The translations under genes were made by a program, and so were the position numbers. A stretch of DNA of 27,203 nt from an uncultured bacterium (GTDB lineage: Bacteria > Bacillota > Clostridia > Lachnospirales > Lachnospiraceae), in the NCBI GenBank assembly GCA_905214955.1, contig CAJMON010000043.1:1-27203 (forward strand), given 5' to 3'. Shown here piece after piece: positions 7,585 to 15,847 of the stretch (positions within the stretch are counted from its first letter, which is position 1; each line of letters begins with the position of its first letter). A model generated the notes under the pieces. It was given only the letters and a program-made list of their open reading frames with translations. It was not told where the DNA came from and did not search any database.

Positions 7585-7623
7585 GAATTCCTAATTATTT
7601 ACTTTTCAGAAAGGCAGTTACTT

Positions 7624-8469
7624 ATGAAATGCATTGACCTTCATGTACATTCTACCTGTTCGGACGGCACCTTAACGCCCGCCGAACTTGTCCAATACGC
7701 ACTGAAAAAACATCTCCAGGCCTTTGCCCTTACCGACCACGATACTGTTGCCGGCCTGGATGAAGCCTTCCTGGCAGCCAAAGGCACCAGCCTGGAAGTA
7801 ATCTCCGGCATTGAATTTTCCACAGAATACCATGGAAAAGACATTCACATTGTGGGACTGGATTTTAATTACAAGGATCCTCTCTTTCTCAACCGCATCC
7901 AGCTTTTTCAGGATTCCAGAGACATCCGCAACCGGAAAATGATTGAAAAGCTGAAAGAGCACGGCATTGCCATCAGCTGGGAAGCCATGGAGGAAGCTTT
8001 CGGCGAGGCCGTCTGGACCCGTGCCCACTTTGCCCGCTATTTAAAAGACCACGGATATGTTCAGGAAATGTCCGACGCTTTTTCCATGTATATCGGAGAT
8101 TCCTGCCCCTGTTTTGTTCCCAGAGAAAAAGTGACTCCTTCCCAGGCAGTCCATCTGGTGCGCCAGGTGGGCGGTATTCCGGTTCTTGCTCATCCTCTTC
8201 TCTACCACCTTCCTGTGACTGACTTAGAGGAACTGCTTTTAGAGCTGCGCCAGGCAGGTCTTCTTGGCATCGAAGCCTTGTATTCTACCCATTCCCAGTG
8301 GGAAGAAGAGTTTGTGCGGCGCCTTGCCAGAAAACACCACCTGCATATTTCCGGCGGTTCAGACTTCCATGGAAGCAACAAACCTTCCATTGATCTTGGT
8401 ACAGGCCGTGGAAATCTGCAGATTCCCTATGAAATTTTGAAAGAATTAAGGGAGGCTGCACAGGTATGA
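7624..8469 (+). CDS. PHP-domain phosphoesterase, YciV/TrpH (RNase AM) type
   Basis: This 281-residue metal-dependent PHP phosphoesterase belongs to the COG0613 group. Its studied members hydrolyse 3',5'-nucleoside bisphosphates or trim RNA 5' ends. Metal-binding motifs in order are DLHVHSTCSDG (His7, His9, Asp14), ALTDHDT (His39, Asp40), SGIEFS (Glu64), DIHIVG (His75), VLAHP (about His190) and GSDFHG (about Asp247, His249). The start at 7624 follows AAAGG at suitable spacing; the frame is open further upstream but carries no PHP sequence there. It overlaps the next gene by ATGA, forming a two-gene plus-strand operon of phosphohydrolases. The physiological substrate cannot be read from the sequence. 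Confidence 0.88.
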   Translation: MKCIDLHVHSTCSDGTLTPAELVQYALKKHLQAFALTDHDTVAGLDEAFLAAKGTSLEVISGIEFSTEYHGKDIHIVGLDFNYKDPLFLNRIQLFQDSRDIRNRKMIEKLKEHGIAISWEAMEEAFGEAVWTRAHFARYLKDHGYVQEMSDAFSMYIGDSCPCFVPREKVTPSQAVHLVRQVGGIPVLAHPLLYHLPVTDLEELLLELRQAGLLGIEALYSTHSQWEEEFVRRLARKHHLHISGGSDFHGSNKPSIDLGTGRGNLQIPYEILKELREAAQV

Positions 8470-9266
8470 TTTTATTTACAGATCTAGATGGGACTCTGCT
8501 GGATGACCACAAAGACCTGACCTTTGAAAACCGAGAGGCTATTTCTCAGGCTCTTTCGGCTGGTCATAAAATTGTCATCACCACAGGACGCCCTTTGGCC
8601 AGCGCCAAGATTCTGGCTCATGAGTTGGGGCTTGATACGGACGGCTGTTATGTCATCGCATTTAACGGCGGTGAGATCTATGATATGTACCACGAAAAAA
8701 GTATTTTTAAGAAAACCATCTCCACAGCCCACGTGGCATGGGTATTTCAGGAGGCAAAAAGAAGAGGCCTTCACTGCCAGACATACAGCGATACCTCGAT
8801 TCTGGCAGAGTGGGACAATCCCTGTCTTCAGTATTACCGCTCCCGCACCAATATCCCGGCTCTTGTGGTGCCGGATATTACCAAAGCCCTGGCCTCTGAC
8901 CCGGTAAAGCTTATCGTCATTGACCAGGATCATAAAAAGCTTCTCCGCTTTGAAGAAGAGACGGCAGAATGGGCAAAGGGAAAAATGGACCGGATCTTTT
9001 CCAATCCCATGTACTTGGAGCATGTGGCCTGCGGCATCAGCAAAGGAGGGGCCATCAAACGCCTCTGCCAGGAGCTTTCCATTCCGCTTTCTGATACCAT
9101 TGCCGCAGGGGATGCCCAAAACGATCTTTCCATGATTGACACCGCAGCCATCGGCGCTGTCATGGCAAACGCCGACGACGACATCAAGGCTCATGGCACC
9201 TACATTACCAAAAATGACAACAACCACGACGGCGTAGCAGAAATCATCCGCAAATTTATGCTGTAA
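8466..9266 (+). CDS. Cof-type HAD-IIB phosphatase
   Basis: This 266-residue haloacid dehalogenase superfamily hydrolase has a type IIB cap (Cof subfamily). Motif I is FTDLDGTLL (nucleophile Asp6, acid/base Asp8), motif II is ITTGRP (Thr40), motif III has Lys193 in SKGGA, and motif IV is AGDAQNDLSMI (Asp216, Asp220). These enzymes dephosphorylate sugar phosphates, flavin mononucleotide or pyridoxal phosphate, often with broad specificity, so the substrate is left open. The ATGA overlap with the PHP gene shows translational coupling; a joint role in clearing small phosphorylated metabolites is plausible but inferred. The ends are well defined and the length is normal for the family. Confidence 0.9.
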   Translation: MILFTDLDGTLLDDHKDLTFENREAISQALSAGHKIVITTGRPLASAKILAHELGLDTDGCYVIAFNGGEIYDMYHEKSIFKKTISTAHVAWVFQEAKRRGLHCQTYSDTSILAEWDNPCLQYYRSRTNIPALVVPDITKALASDPVKLIVIDQDHKKLLRFEEETAEWAKGKMDRIFSNPMYLEHVACGISKGGAIKRLCQELSIPLSDTIAAGDAQNDLSMIDTAAIGAVMANADDDIKAHGTYITKNDNNHDGVAEIIRKFML

Positions 9267-9273
9267 TACCAAT

Positions 9274-9304
9274 GGAGGACATCCTGTCAATTTGGATGCC
9301 CTCC
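9274..9304. terminator. Hairpin between converging operons, possible two-way terminator
   Basis: GGAGGACATCC and GGATGCCCTCC form an 11-bp stem with one mismatch around a 9-base loop, 8 bases after the HAD phosphatase stop. A T-run (9324-9330) lies 20 bases beyond on the plus strand, too far for a textbook intrinsic terminator. Its position between converging genes makes a terminator role reasonable. Confidence 0.45.
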
Positions 9305-9320
9305 AGCTGTTCATAACATC

Positions 9321-9457
9321 TTATTTTTTTATTCTCATGATCTCTCGTCTTTTCTTTTTTCCGTCAAAAAACACGACTGGAATTTCCTTAACAACCAGTT
9401 TGTTTCTGTCTGGTATTATCATTTTCACATATACTACGCTACGTTCTTGTCATCCAT
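9321..9457 (-). pseudogene. Small basic ORF after ppk, apparently split by a one-base frameshift
   Basis: A strong ribosome site (GGGAGGG, 9465-9471) precedes ATG 9457, which opens only MDDKNVA before a TAG. The neighbouring frame continues with V-Y-V-K-M-IIPDRNKL and ends after EIMRIKK at 9321. One extra base near 9435 would join them into a single 45-residue basic protein. Alternatively the real product is the 33-35 residue part that begins at ATG 9422 or GTG 9428, but neither has a ribosome site. It follows polyphosphate kinase on the same strand by about 30 bases and could be the tail of that operon. I know of no family for it. Confidence 0.4.
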
Positions 9458-9485
9458 CGCAAAACCCTCCCTGTAAATATCCGGT

Positions 9486-11636
9486 TTACTTTTCTTCCTC
9501 TTCCACAGGCTCTGCGGGGATAAATACCCGCGTCTGCACAGGATCATGGGGCTTGTGCGCCCGTTCCATGGCTTCTTCGCAGAAGTAATCCTGGGCAATG
9601 AGCAGGGTCTTTCCACGCTTGTCAATCTTTCCGTAGCTGCCGTCTGCCTGCATCACATGGGCTTTTACGTTGTCTGCCAGCTGGATATCCAGGATGTGTT
9701 TCACTTCTTTTTTCAGTTTTTCATCCAGGACTGGGAAGAGAATTTCCACACGCTTGTCCAAGTTTCTTGGCATCCAGTCTGCACTGCCCATGTACAGTTC
9801 TTCCTGGCCGTTGTTCAGGAAATAGAAGATCCGGCTGTGCTCCAGGAAATTGCCCACAATGGAGCGCACGGAAATGTTTTCGCTGATGCCTGGGATTCCT
9901 ACCTTCAGGCAGCAGATGCCCCGGATAATCAGTTCAATCTTCACACCAGCTGCAGACGCTTCATACAAGGCAGCAATGATCTTCTGGTCACACAGAGAAT
10001 TCATTTTCGCAATGATGTGCGCTGGTTTTCCAGCTTTTGCATTGTCCTTTTCCCGCTCAATCAGCTTTAAGAATTTATCCCGCAGCCAGATAGGAGCCAC
10101 ACTTAAATAGTTCCATTTTTTGGGCTCGGAATATCCGGACAGCATGTTGAAGACTGCCGTGGCATCCTCTCCAATGGGCTCTGCGCAAGTCAAAATGCCA
10201 CAGTCCGTATACAGCTTTGCGGTGGAATCGTTGTAGTTTCCGGTTCCAAGGTGCACGTATCTGCGGATGCCATCTTCTTCCCGGCGTACCACCAGGGTAA
10301 TCTTGCTGTGAGTCTTTAAGCCCACCAGACCATAAATCACATGGCAGCCTGCTTTTTCCAGCATCTTCGCCCAGTTGATGTTGTTCTCCTCATCGAATCT
10401 GGCCTTTAACTCTACCAGAACGGAAACCTGCTTGCCATTTTCTGCTGCCTGGGCCAGCGCCGCAATGATGGGAGAATTGCCGCTAACCCGGTACAGGGTC
10501 TGTTTGATGGCAAGGACATCCGGATCTTTGGCAGCCTGTCTGACAAAATCCACCACCGGATCAAAAGTCATATACGGATGATGCAGGAGGATATCCCCTT
10601 TCCGGATCTGGGTGAAAATATCTTCCTCCTCATTCATGCCCGGCACTGGCTGTGGAATGTATTTCGGTGTTTTCAGAGAATCAAAGCCCTCGATTCCATA
10701 AAGCTTCATCAGGAAAGTCAGATCCAGGGGCCCTGGAATAAAGAAAATATCCTGTTTCTTGATGTGGAATTCCTTTTCCAGAATCTTTAACAGCCGTTCA
10801 TCAATGCCCTCTTCCACTTCCAAGCGGATGACTTCGCCCCACTGGCGCTTTTTCAGCTGTTTCTGAATCTCTTTTAACAAGTCAGAGGCATCGTCCTCGT
10901 CAATGCTTAAATCCGCATTCCGCATAATCCGGTAGGGATGGGCACAGACCACATTGTAATTGAGAAACAGCTTGCCGATGTTGCGCTCAATAACCTCCTC
11001 CATAAGGATGCCCCTTTTTTCTCCGTTCTTTCCTTCCGGAAGAACCACCACTCTTGGCAGAACAGAAGGCACCTGCACAGTGGCAAAATCCATCTCCTGC
11101 TCTTTTCCTTCCTCTGCCTCTTTCCTGGTGATCAGGGCACCGATATTCAAAGATTTATTCCGGATCAGAGGAAAGGGTCTGGAAGAATCCACTGCCATGG
11201 GAGTCAGTACCGGATACACATTATCCATAAAATACTGATCCACATACGCACCCTGTTCTTTCGTCAGTCCTTCATGCTCCGCCACCATGACAAATCCATT
11301 CTGCTTTAAAGTCGGAAGCAGAGAACGATTGTAGGTGGAATACTGGAGATTTACCAGGTCATGAGCGTTGTTTAAAATCTTTTCCAACTGTTCGGAGGGT
11401 GTCATGCCTGCAATGTCCTGCTTGGTATATTTGGCGTGAACCATGTCTTTTAAAGAAGCCACCCGGATCATGAAAAATTCATCCAGGTTGGAAGAGGTAA
11501 TGCTTAAAAACTTCAGTCTTTCAAACAGCGGCAGGGTCTTATCCCTGGCCTCTCCCAAGATCCGGTCATTGAATGCCAGCCAGCTTAATTCCCGGTTGGT
11601 GTAATATTTCGAATTCGTAAACTCATTCTTTTCCAT
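9486..11636 (-). CDS. ppk1: Polyphosphate kinase (Ppk1)
   Basis: This 716-residue enzyme reversibly transfers the ATP gamma-phosphate to inorganic polyphosphate. Family features are the N-terminal NRELSWLAFNDRIL (14-27) and ITSSNLDEFFMIRVA (46-60). DPVVDFVRQAA (359-369) precedes QTLYRVSG (379-386) and VELKARFDEENNINWA (408-423). The phosphorylated histidine is His443 in GLKTHSKI, with YVHLGTGNYND (460-470) after it. A second catalytic block holds EHSRIF and SADWMPRNLDKRVE. The length is normal. GGAGG lies 9 bases before the ATG, which starts 2 bases after the stop of the Ppx/GppA gene, so the opposing synthesis and breakdown enzymes share one mRNA. Confidence 0.97.
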   Translation of the reverse strand: MEKNEFTNSKYYTNRELSWLAFNDRILGEARDKTLPLFERLKFLSITSSNLDEFFMIRVASLKDMVHAKYTKQDIAGMTPSEQLEKILNNAHDLVNLQYSTYNRSLLPTLKQNGFVMVAEHEGLTKEQGAYVDQYFMDNVYPVLTPMAVDSSRPFPLIRNKSLNIGALITRKEAEEGKEQEMDFATVQVPSVLPRVVVLPEGKNGEKRGILMEEVIERNIGKLFLNYNVVCAHPYRIMRNADLSIDEDDASDLLKEIQKQLKKRQWGEVIRLEVEEGIDERLLKILEKEFHIKKQDIFFIPGPLDLTFLMKLYGIEGFDSLKTPKYIPQPVPGMNEEEDIFTQIRKGDILLHHPYMTFDPVVDFVRQAAKDPDVLAIKQTLYRVSGNSPIIAALAQAAENGKQVSVLVELKARFDEENNINWAKMLEKAGCHVIYGLVGLKTHSKITLVVRREEDGIRRYVHLGTGNYNDSTAKLYTDCGILTCAEPIGEDATAVFNMLSGYSEPKKWNYLSVAPIWLRDKFLKLIEREKDNAKAGKPAHIIAKMNSLCDQKIIAALYEASAAGVKIELIIRGICCLKVGIPGISENISVRSIVGNFLEHSRIFYFLNNGQEELYMGSADWMPRNLDKRVEILFPVLDEKLKKEVKHILDIQLADNVKAHVMQADGSYGKIDKRGKTLLIAQDYFCEEAMERAHKPHDPVQTRVFIPAEPVEEEEK

Positions 11637-11638
11637 CT

Positions 11639-13162
11639 TTATTTTCCTCCCTGGGTTTTCTTCTGGCGGATCACCGGACGCACACTGAACACTTCTTCAA
11701 AGAACGCTGCCTTATCCGGGAACAGTCCTTTTTCCAGTGTAATATCCTCATCGGTGGTCACTGTAATCACCATTTCACCGTCTTTTAATGCCACCCGCAC
11801 ATTCTGGAATTTCTGTTTGTGGCTGCGGTCCATAGCGTTGACAATGCGCAGCATGGCAGTCAGTTTTGCCACGGTCAGATACTCTTTCTTTCCAAGTCTA
11901 GAACTCATCTCATCATAATAGCCAAAAGGCATGGTATTGTATTTTACCACATTTGCCACTATTTCCCGTTCCATATGGGAAAGACCGATAATTTCTGTTG
12001 CCATAATAATACTGTAGGAGCATTCTCCCACATCAGACAGACTGATATACTTGCCCACACCATGAAGAATCACCGCAATCTGTAAAAGCAGCCGCTCTCT
12101 TGCAGACATCCCGTGAATCTTCTTCGTATGGTCAAAAATATTTAACGCCAGATCCTCCAGTGCTTTGATGTGACTCTTGCTGCACTGATACCGCTTGGCA
12201 ATGTTTCTGGCCGAAGCCAGAATATCGTCATCAAAGTTGTGGCCGGAACGGATGATGTTCTTTTTCTGGGCATAATCATAGGCGTTTCCGTCGTTTAAAT
12301 TCAGCCCTGGAAGCCAGATGGTGGACGCATCAATAAGCTCGATAAAGTTTTTGTACATTACCAGAGACGGCACTACCAGGGAAACGCTCTCCTGAGGAAT
12401 GTTAAACCGGGCAGATACCTGATCTGCCGGACTATGGACTACCTGGTCATAAATATCCAGGAATTTCTCCTTACTGACAGAAGAACTTTCAGCCAATTCT
12501 CCCATATAGTCTCCCACCACGATGAGATTTTCAATCACCCGGTCTTTTAAAAACAGCTTCCGGAAAATCTGAAGGTCTGAGGAAATCATTTCTTCAATGA
12601 GGCGCTCCACATGGCCGTACTGATATTCCAGTGCAGCCACTCGCTCCCGTATGCGCAGGTTTCCAATGCGGATGTTCTGGGTGGTCACCAGGCTATCCTT
12701 GTCAAACAGGGAAATCTGAATGCTGCCTCCTCCCACATCCACAATGGCTGTTCCTTTCTGGATGATAGTGTTAAACTCATTTTCCCTGGAAGCAATGGAT
12801 TTATAATCCAGGAAACGCTGCTCGGAGTTGCTTAACACTTCGATTTTCAGGCCTGTGTGTTCTTCAATGTAATCCAAAAGAATCAGCCGGTTCTTGGCTT
12901 CCCGGATGGCACTGGTGGCATAAGCCCGGTACGCTGAAACCTTATATCCTTCCATAATGGATACAAACGACTGCAGTACCTGGCAGAGTTCTTCCGCCTT
13001 CTCGATCCCTACTTTCCCTGTGGCATAGGTATCGGTTCCAAGCTCCAGACGGTGGCGGATACAGTCCAGTTCTTTCATGCCCTTGTTCTTTGAAAGTTCA
13101 AAGATTTTCATCTCCAGCTCATAAGAGCCGATGTCGATGGCTGCAAATACTGTGTATTGCAT
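11639..13162 (-). CDS. ppx: Ppx/GppA-family exopolyphosphatase
   Basis: This 507-residue protein has an N-terminal ASKHA-fold Ppx/GppA domain: AAIDIGSYELEMKI (7-20), catalytic Glu114 in LSNSEQRF, and the phosphate-binding loop IVDVGGGSIQIS (140-151). A C-terminal HD-like helical domain begins at about residue 310. It would remove terminal phosphate from polyphosphate or convert pppGpp to ppGpp. In the C-terminal domain the HD doublet is HG (LHGVGKYI), so that part probably lacks its own hydrolase activity, as in other Ppx proteins. AAGGAGG is 7 bases before the ATG. It lies between the DUF815 ATPase gene (66-bp gap) and ppk (2-bp gap). Confidence 0.9.
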   Translation of the reverse strand: MQYTVFAAIDIGSYELEMKIFELSKNKGMKELDCIRHRLELGTDTYATGKVGIEKAEELCQVLQSFVSIMEGYKVSAYRAYATSAIREAKNRLILLDYIEEHTGLKIEVLSNSEQRFLDYKSIASRENEFNTIIQKGTAIVDVGGGSIQISLFDKDSLVTTQNIRIGNLRIRERVAALEYQYGHVERLIEEMISSDLQIFRKLFLKDRVIENLIVVGDYMGELAESSSVSKEKFLDIYDQVVHSPADQVSARFNIPQESVSLVVPSLVMYKNFIELIDASTIWLPGLNLNDGNAYDYAQKKNIIRSGHNFDDDILASARNIAKRYQCSKSHIKALEDLALNIFDHTKKIHGMSARERLLLQIAVILHGVGKYISLSDVGECSYSIIMATEIIGLSHMEREIVANVVKYNTMPFGYYDEMSSRLGKKEYLTVAKLTAMLRIVNAMDRSHKQKFQNVRVALKDGEMVITVTTDEDITLEKGLFPDKAAFFEEVFSVRPVIRQKKTQGGK

Positions 13163-13228
13163 GATCTATCCTCCTTATGTCAATTCGTACTCAATCCAGA
13201 AACCCTTATATTTTTTATCAAAAAGCAG

Positions 13229-14563
13229 TTATGCCTGCGCTTCTTCCTCGCTGCAGCCGAGCAGATAATCGATGAACTGCTGAGCTGTTCTTCCTGATAA
13301 GCCGCCGTGTTCCAGTTCCCACTGATTTGCTTTTAACATCAGCTGATCCTCCGGCATGGTGACACCATAGCGGTCTGCCAGGGTTCTGACGATGTTCTGG
13401 AACTCTTTTTTGTTGGGCGCACAGAAGAAAATACGCACGCCAAAGCGGTAAACCAAGGACAGTTTCTCCTGTACGGTATCGGAAGAATGCAGGTCGTCCC
13501 GGCGTTCTTCTTTGTCGCTGAATTTTTCACGTACCAGGTGGCGGCGGTTGGAAGTGGCATAAATCAGAATGTTTTCCGGCTTTTTCTCCAATCCGCCTTC
13601 GATCACTGCCTTTAAATACTTGTATTCGATTTCAAATTCTTCAAAAGAAAGGTCATCCATGTAAATAATAAAGCGGTAGTTACGATTCTTGATCTGCGCA
13701 ATGACATCGTTCAGATCCTGGAACTGGTGCTTGTACACTTCAATGATCCGCAGGCCCCTGTCATAATACTGATTTAAGATACCCTTGATGCTGGAAGATT
13801 TTCCAGTACCGGCATCACCAAATAACAGACAGTTGTTGGATTTGCGTCCTTCCACAAAGGCTTCTGTATTTTCGATCAGCTTCTGTTTGGCAATCTCATA
13901 GCCTACCAGGTCATCCAGATGGACATGGGCAATATTGGTAATGGGAACAATGTGGACACCGTTTTCATCTCTTGCAACCCGGAATGCTTTGTGCAGTCCT
14001 AATTTGCCCACTCCGAAATCCTTGTAAAAGGAAGTCATGTCTGCCATAAATTCTTCATTGGACTGGGCTTTACCAAGAAGAACGCTTAAATCGCAGATTC
14101 GATCCCGGATGCGCTTGTTGAACATTTTGCTATTTTCATTTACATTGGTGTAGTCAAGAAGCATAGCAAAGCCATGGCCTCCTACCCGCTCTTCCAGTGC
14201 AGCAAAATCAAACGTGAAAAGCTCCCGGTAAATGTCAAAATCGTGGAGGGCAATGGCGTTGATGCTTCCTTCCACAGGACCGTGGATTTCACAGGCTTTA
14301 CTGAATACATTTTCATTGTTTACCAGAAGGTAAGTCAGATAGCAGTGCCACAGATTTCCGGAAAATCCGTAAGTTCCTGCCATCTCCACCAGTCTGTGCA
14401 GGCAGGAAAAATACAATTCCCGGCGTTCTTTTTCATCCAGGTATGCCAGATCTTCCTCTTCTTCCAGACTGTTGATGATCTCTCCTAAATTCTGAAGGAT
14501 CTGATCTTCTTCCTGTTCATATTCCCGATAAAGCATTAATTCATTGATTCGATACTGTTTCAT
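13229..14563 (-). CDS. DUF815-family AAA ATPase
   Basis: This 444-residue protein has an uncharacterised alpha-helical N-terminal half (1-205) and a DUF815 AAA-type ATPase domain (about 206-440). Walker A is FGDAGTGKSSS (248-258), Walker B is FIIYMDDLSFEEFE (298-311), and YATSNRRHLVREKFSD holds the sensor region. C-terminal GLSGRTAQQFIDYL looks like the sensor-2/arginine segment. AAGGA precedes the ATG at good spacing. The function of the family is not established. Here it is followed by ppx and ppk at 66 bp and 2 bp without an obvious terminator, so it may be part of the polyphosphate operon. No membrane segment is visible. Confidence 0.88.
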   Translation of the reverse strand: MKQYRINELMLYREYEQEEDQILQNLGEIINSLEEEEDLAYLDEKERRELYFSCLHRLVEMAGTYGFSGNLWHCYLTYLLVNNENVFSKACEIHGPVEGSINAIALHDFDIYRELFTFDFAALEERVGGHGFAMLLDYTNVNENSKMFNKRIRDRICDLSVLLGKAQSNEEFMADMTSFYKDFGVGKLGLHKAFRVARDENGVHIVPITNIAHVHLDDLVGYEIAKQKLIENTEAFVEGRKSNNCLLFGDAGTGKSSSIKGILNQYYDRGLRIIEVYKHQFQDLNDVIAQIKNRNYRFIIYMDDLSFEEFEIEYKYLKAVIEGGLEKKPENILIYATSNRRHLVREKFSDKEERRDDLHSSDTVQEKLSLVYRFGVRIFFCAPNKKEFQNIVRTLADRYGVTMPEDQLMLKANQWELEHGGLSGRTAQQFIDYLLGCSEEEAQA

Positions 14564-14597
14564 GAGTTTTTTCCTTTTGTAGTTAATGATATGAATG

Positions 14598-14720
14598 TTA
14601 AAAGATGCCCTGCCGATTGTTCTGTACTTCGTACTTCCACATCTTTGTTGTCACTCCGGTCGGTGCTAAACGTGTGCCATTGGCACACGTTTAGCACTCC
14701 CACAATCCTGCATCATTTAA
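14598..14720. repeat. Nested inverted-repeat element with perfect 16-bp hairpin
   Basis: The core is a perfect 16-bp inverted repeat (14663-14678 with 14682-14697) around a 3-base loop. Outside it lie GATTGT (14615-14620) facing ACAATC (14702-14707). At the ends, TTAAAAGATGC (14598-14608) faces GCATCATTTAA (14710-14720), matching at 10 of 11 positions. The right end includes the pheA stop codon. It may be the terminator of the fol-pheA operon (the minus-strand outer stem ends in TTTT) or a small MITE-like repeat. It holds no gene. Confidence 0.55.
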
Positions 14721-15847
14721 TAATTTCCAAGAATCCGCATATTCATGGCTTCTTCCCGGATTCCACGAAGGGCATTTTTCACCGCCCCGTCGTTTAAATT
14801 TCCTTCAAAATCCACGAAGAACCGGTACTCCCAGTTCCGTCCGAAAATGGGACGGGATTCGATCTTGGTCATATTGATGCCATTGTAAATAAAGTGGGAC
14901 AAAATGTTGTACAAGGTACCGCTGCTGTGGGGCAGCTCAAAGCAAATGCTGATTTTATCGGCATCTTTCCGGAAGATCCGCTGGTTGGTGACAATGATAA
15001 ACCTGGTGGAGTTGGCTTCATTGCTGTAGATCTTCTCTGCCAGCACATCCAGTCCGAAACACTCTCCTGCAAAACCGCTGGCAATGGCGGCCTGGGTCTT
15101 ATCTTTCTCTTCCGCTACTTTTTTAGCTGCAACGGCTGTATTTTCCACCGGCACCTGCTTCCACTCTCTGTGGTCTTCCAGGTAAGGACGGCACTGGGAG
15201 AGAGCCTGGGGATGAGAATACACGGTCTTGATATCGGCAAGGGAAGCCCCAGGCACCCCAAGAAGTTCGTGGCAGCAGCGGATGATCTGCTCTCCCACAA
15301 TATAATTCTCAAATTCTACCAGAAGGTCATACATATCATTGACACTGCCTGCTGTAGAATTTTCAATAGGAAGGACCGCAAAATCTGCACTTCCCTCTGC
15401 AATGGCTTCCATGGCATCCCGCCACTGTTCCACATGGAAAGTACTGATTTCCTCTCCAAAATAAGCCTTCATGGCTGCCTGGCTGTAAGCGCCCTCAACG
15501 CCCTGGAACACCACCCGTACGTTTTTCCGCTCAATCTCATCTACTGCAATAAAGGGAAGACGTCCTGCCACTCCATTCTGGGCAAGAAGACGGTACTGAA
15601 GCTTCCGGCTCATGGCCATGATCTGCTGGAACAGCTCTTCAATGCCGTGGCGGTTGAAATCATTGTCTGCAAGGGCGGTCAGAGACGCAATCTTGCTTTT
15701 TTCCCGCTCTCTGTCAAAGACTTTTTTTCCAGTTTCAATCTTATATTCTGCTACCTGGCCGCAGACCTGCATCCGTTTTTCAAACAGCTCTACCATCTGC
15801 TTGTCAATGCGGTCAATCTCTTCTCTCAGTTCCTTTAAATCCGTCAT
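14717..15847 (-). CDS. pheA: Bifunctional chorismate mutase/prephenate dehydratase (P-protein)
   Basis: This 376-residue cytoplasmic enzyme converts chorismate to prephenate and then to phenylpyruvate for phenylalanine synthesis. The chorismate mutase domain spans 1-90 (LREEIDRIDKQMVELFEKR at 7-25; KKVFDREREK at 41-50). The prephenate dehydratase domain follows (VVFQGVEGAYSQAA at 112-125, NSTAGSV at 163-169, TRF at 281-283). A C-terminal ACT domain with ESRP (330-333) indicates feedback binding of phenylalanine. Its ATG overlaps the folBK stop by ATGA, so it is the last gene of the folate operon. That is an unusual place for pheA, though both pathways draw on chorismate. Length and domain order are normal. 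Confidence 0.96.
   Translation of the reverse strand: MTDLKELREEIDRIDKQMVELFEKRMQVCGQVAEYKIETGKKVFDREREKSKIASLTALADNDFNRHGIEELFQQIMAMSRKLQYRLLAQNGVAGRLPFIAVDEIERKNVRVVFQGVEGAYSQAAMKAYFGEEISTFHVEQWRDAMEAIAEGSADFAVLPIENSTAGSVNDMYDLLVEFENYIVGEQIIRCCHELLGVPGASLADIKTVYSHPQALSQCRPYLEDHREWKQVPVENTAVAAKKVAEEKDKTQAAIASGFAGECFGLDVLAEKIYSNEANSTRFIIVTNQRIFRKDADKISICFELPHSSGTLYNILSHFIYNGINMTKIESRPIFGRNWEYRFFVDFEGNLNDGAVKNALRGIREEAMNMRILGNY

Noticed and set aside
7534..7623. N-terminal extension of the PHP protein
   Set aside because: The extra 30 codons do not look like PHP sequence and cover the divergent promoter region; ATG 7624 has a ribosome site and leads straight into the DLHVHS motif.
8484..9314. 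Long open frame (276 codons) on the minus strand
   Set aside because: It lies antisense to the Cof-type HAD phosphatase, whose motifs are all intact on the plus strand. The antisense protein is Cys/Val-rich without recognisable domains.
14894..15838. 314-codon open frame on the plus strand
   Set aside because: It is the antisense shadow of pheA, which has complete mutase, dehydratase and ACT motifs on the minus strand.
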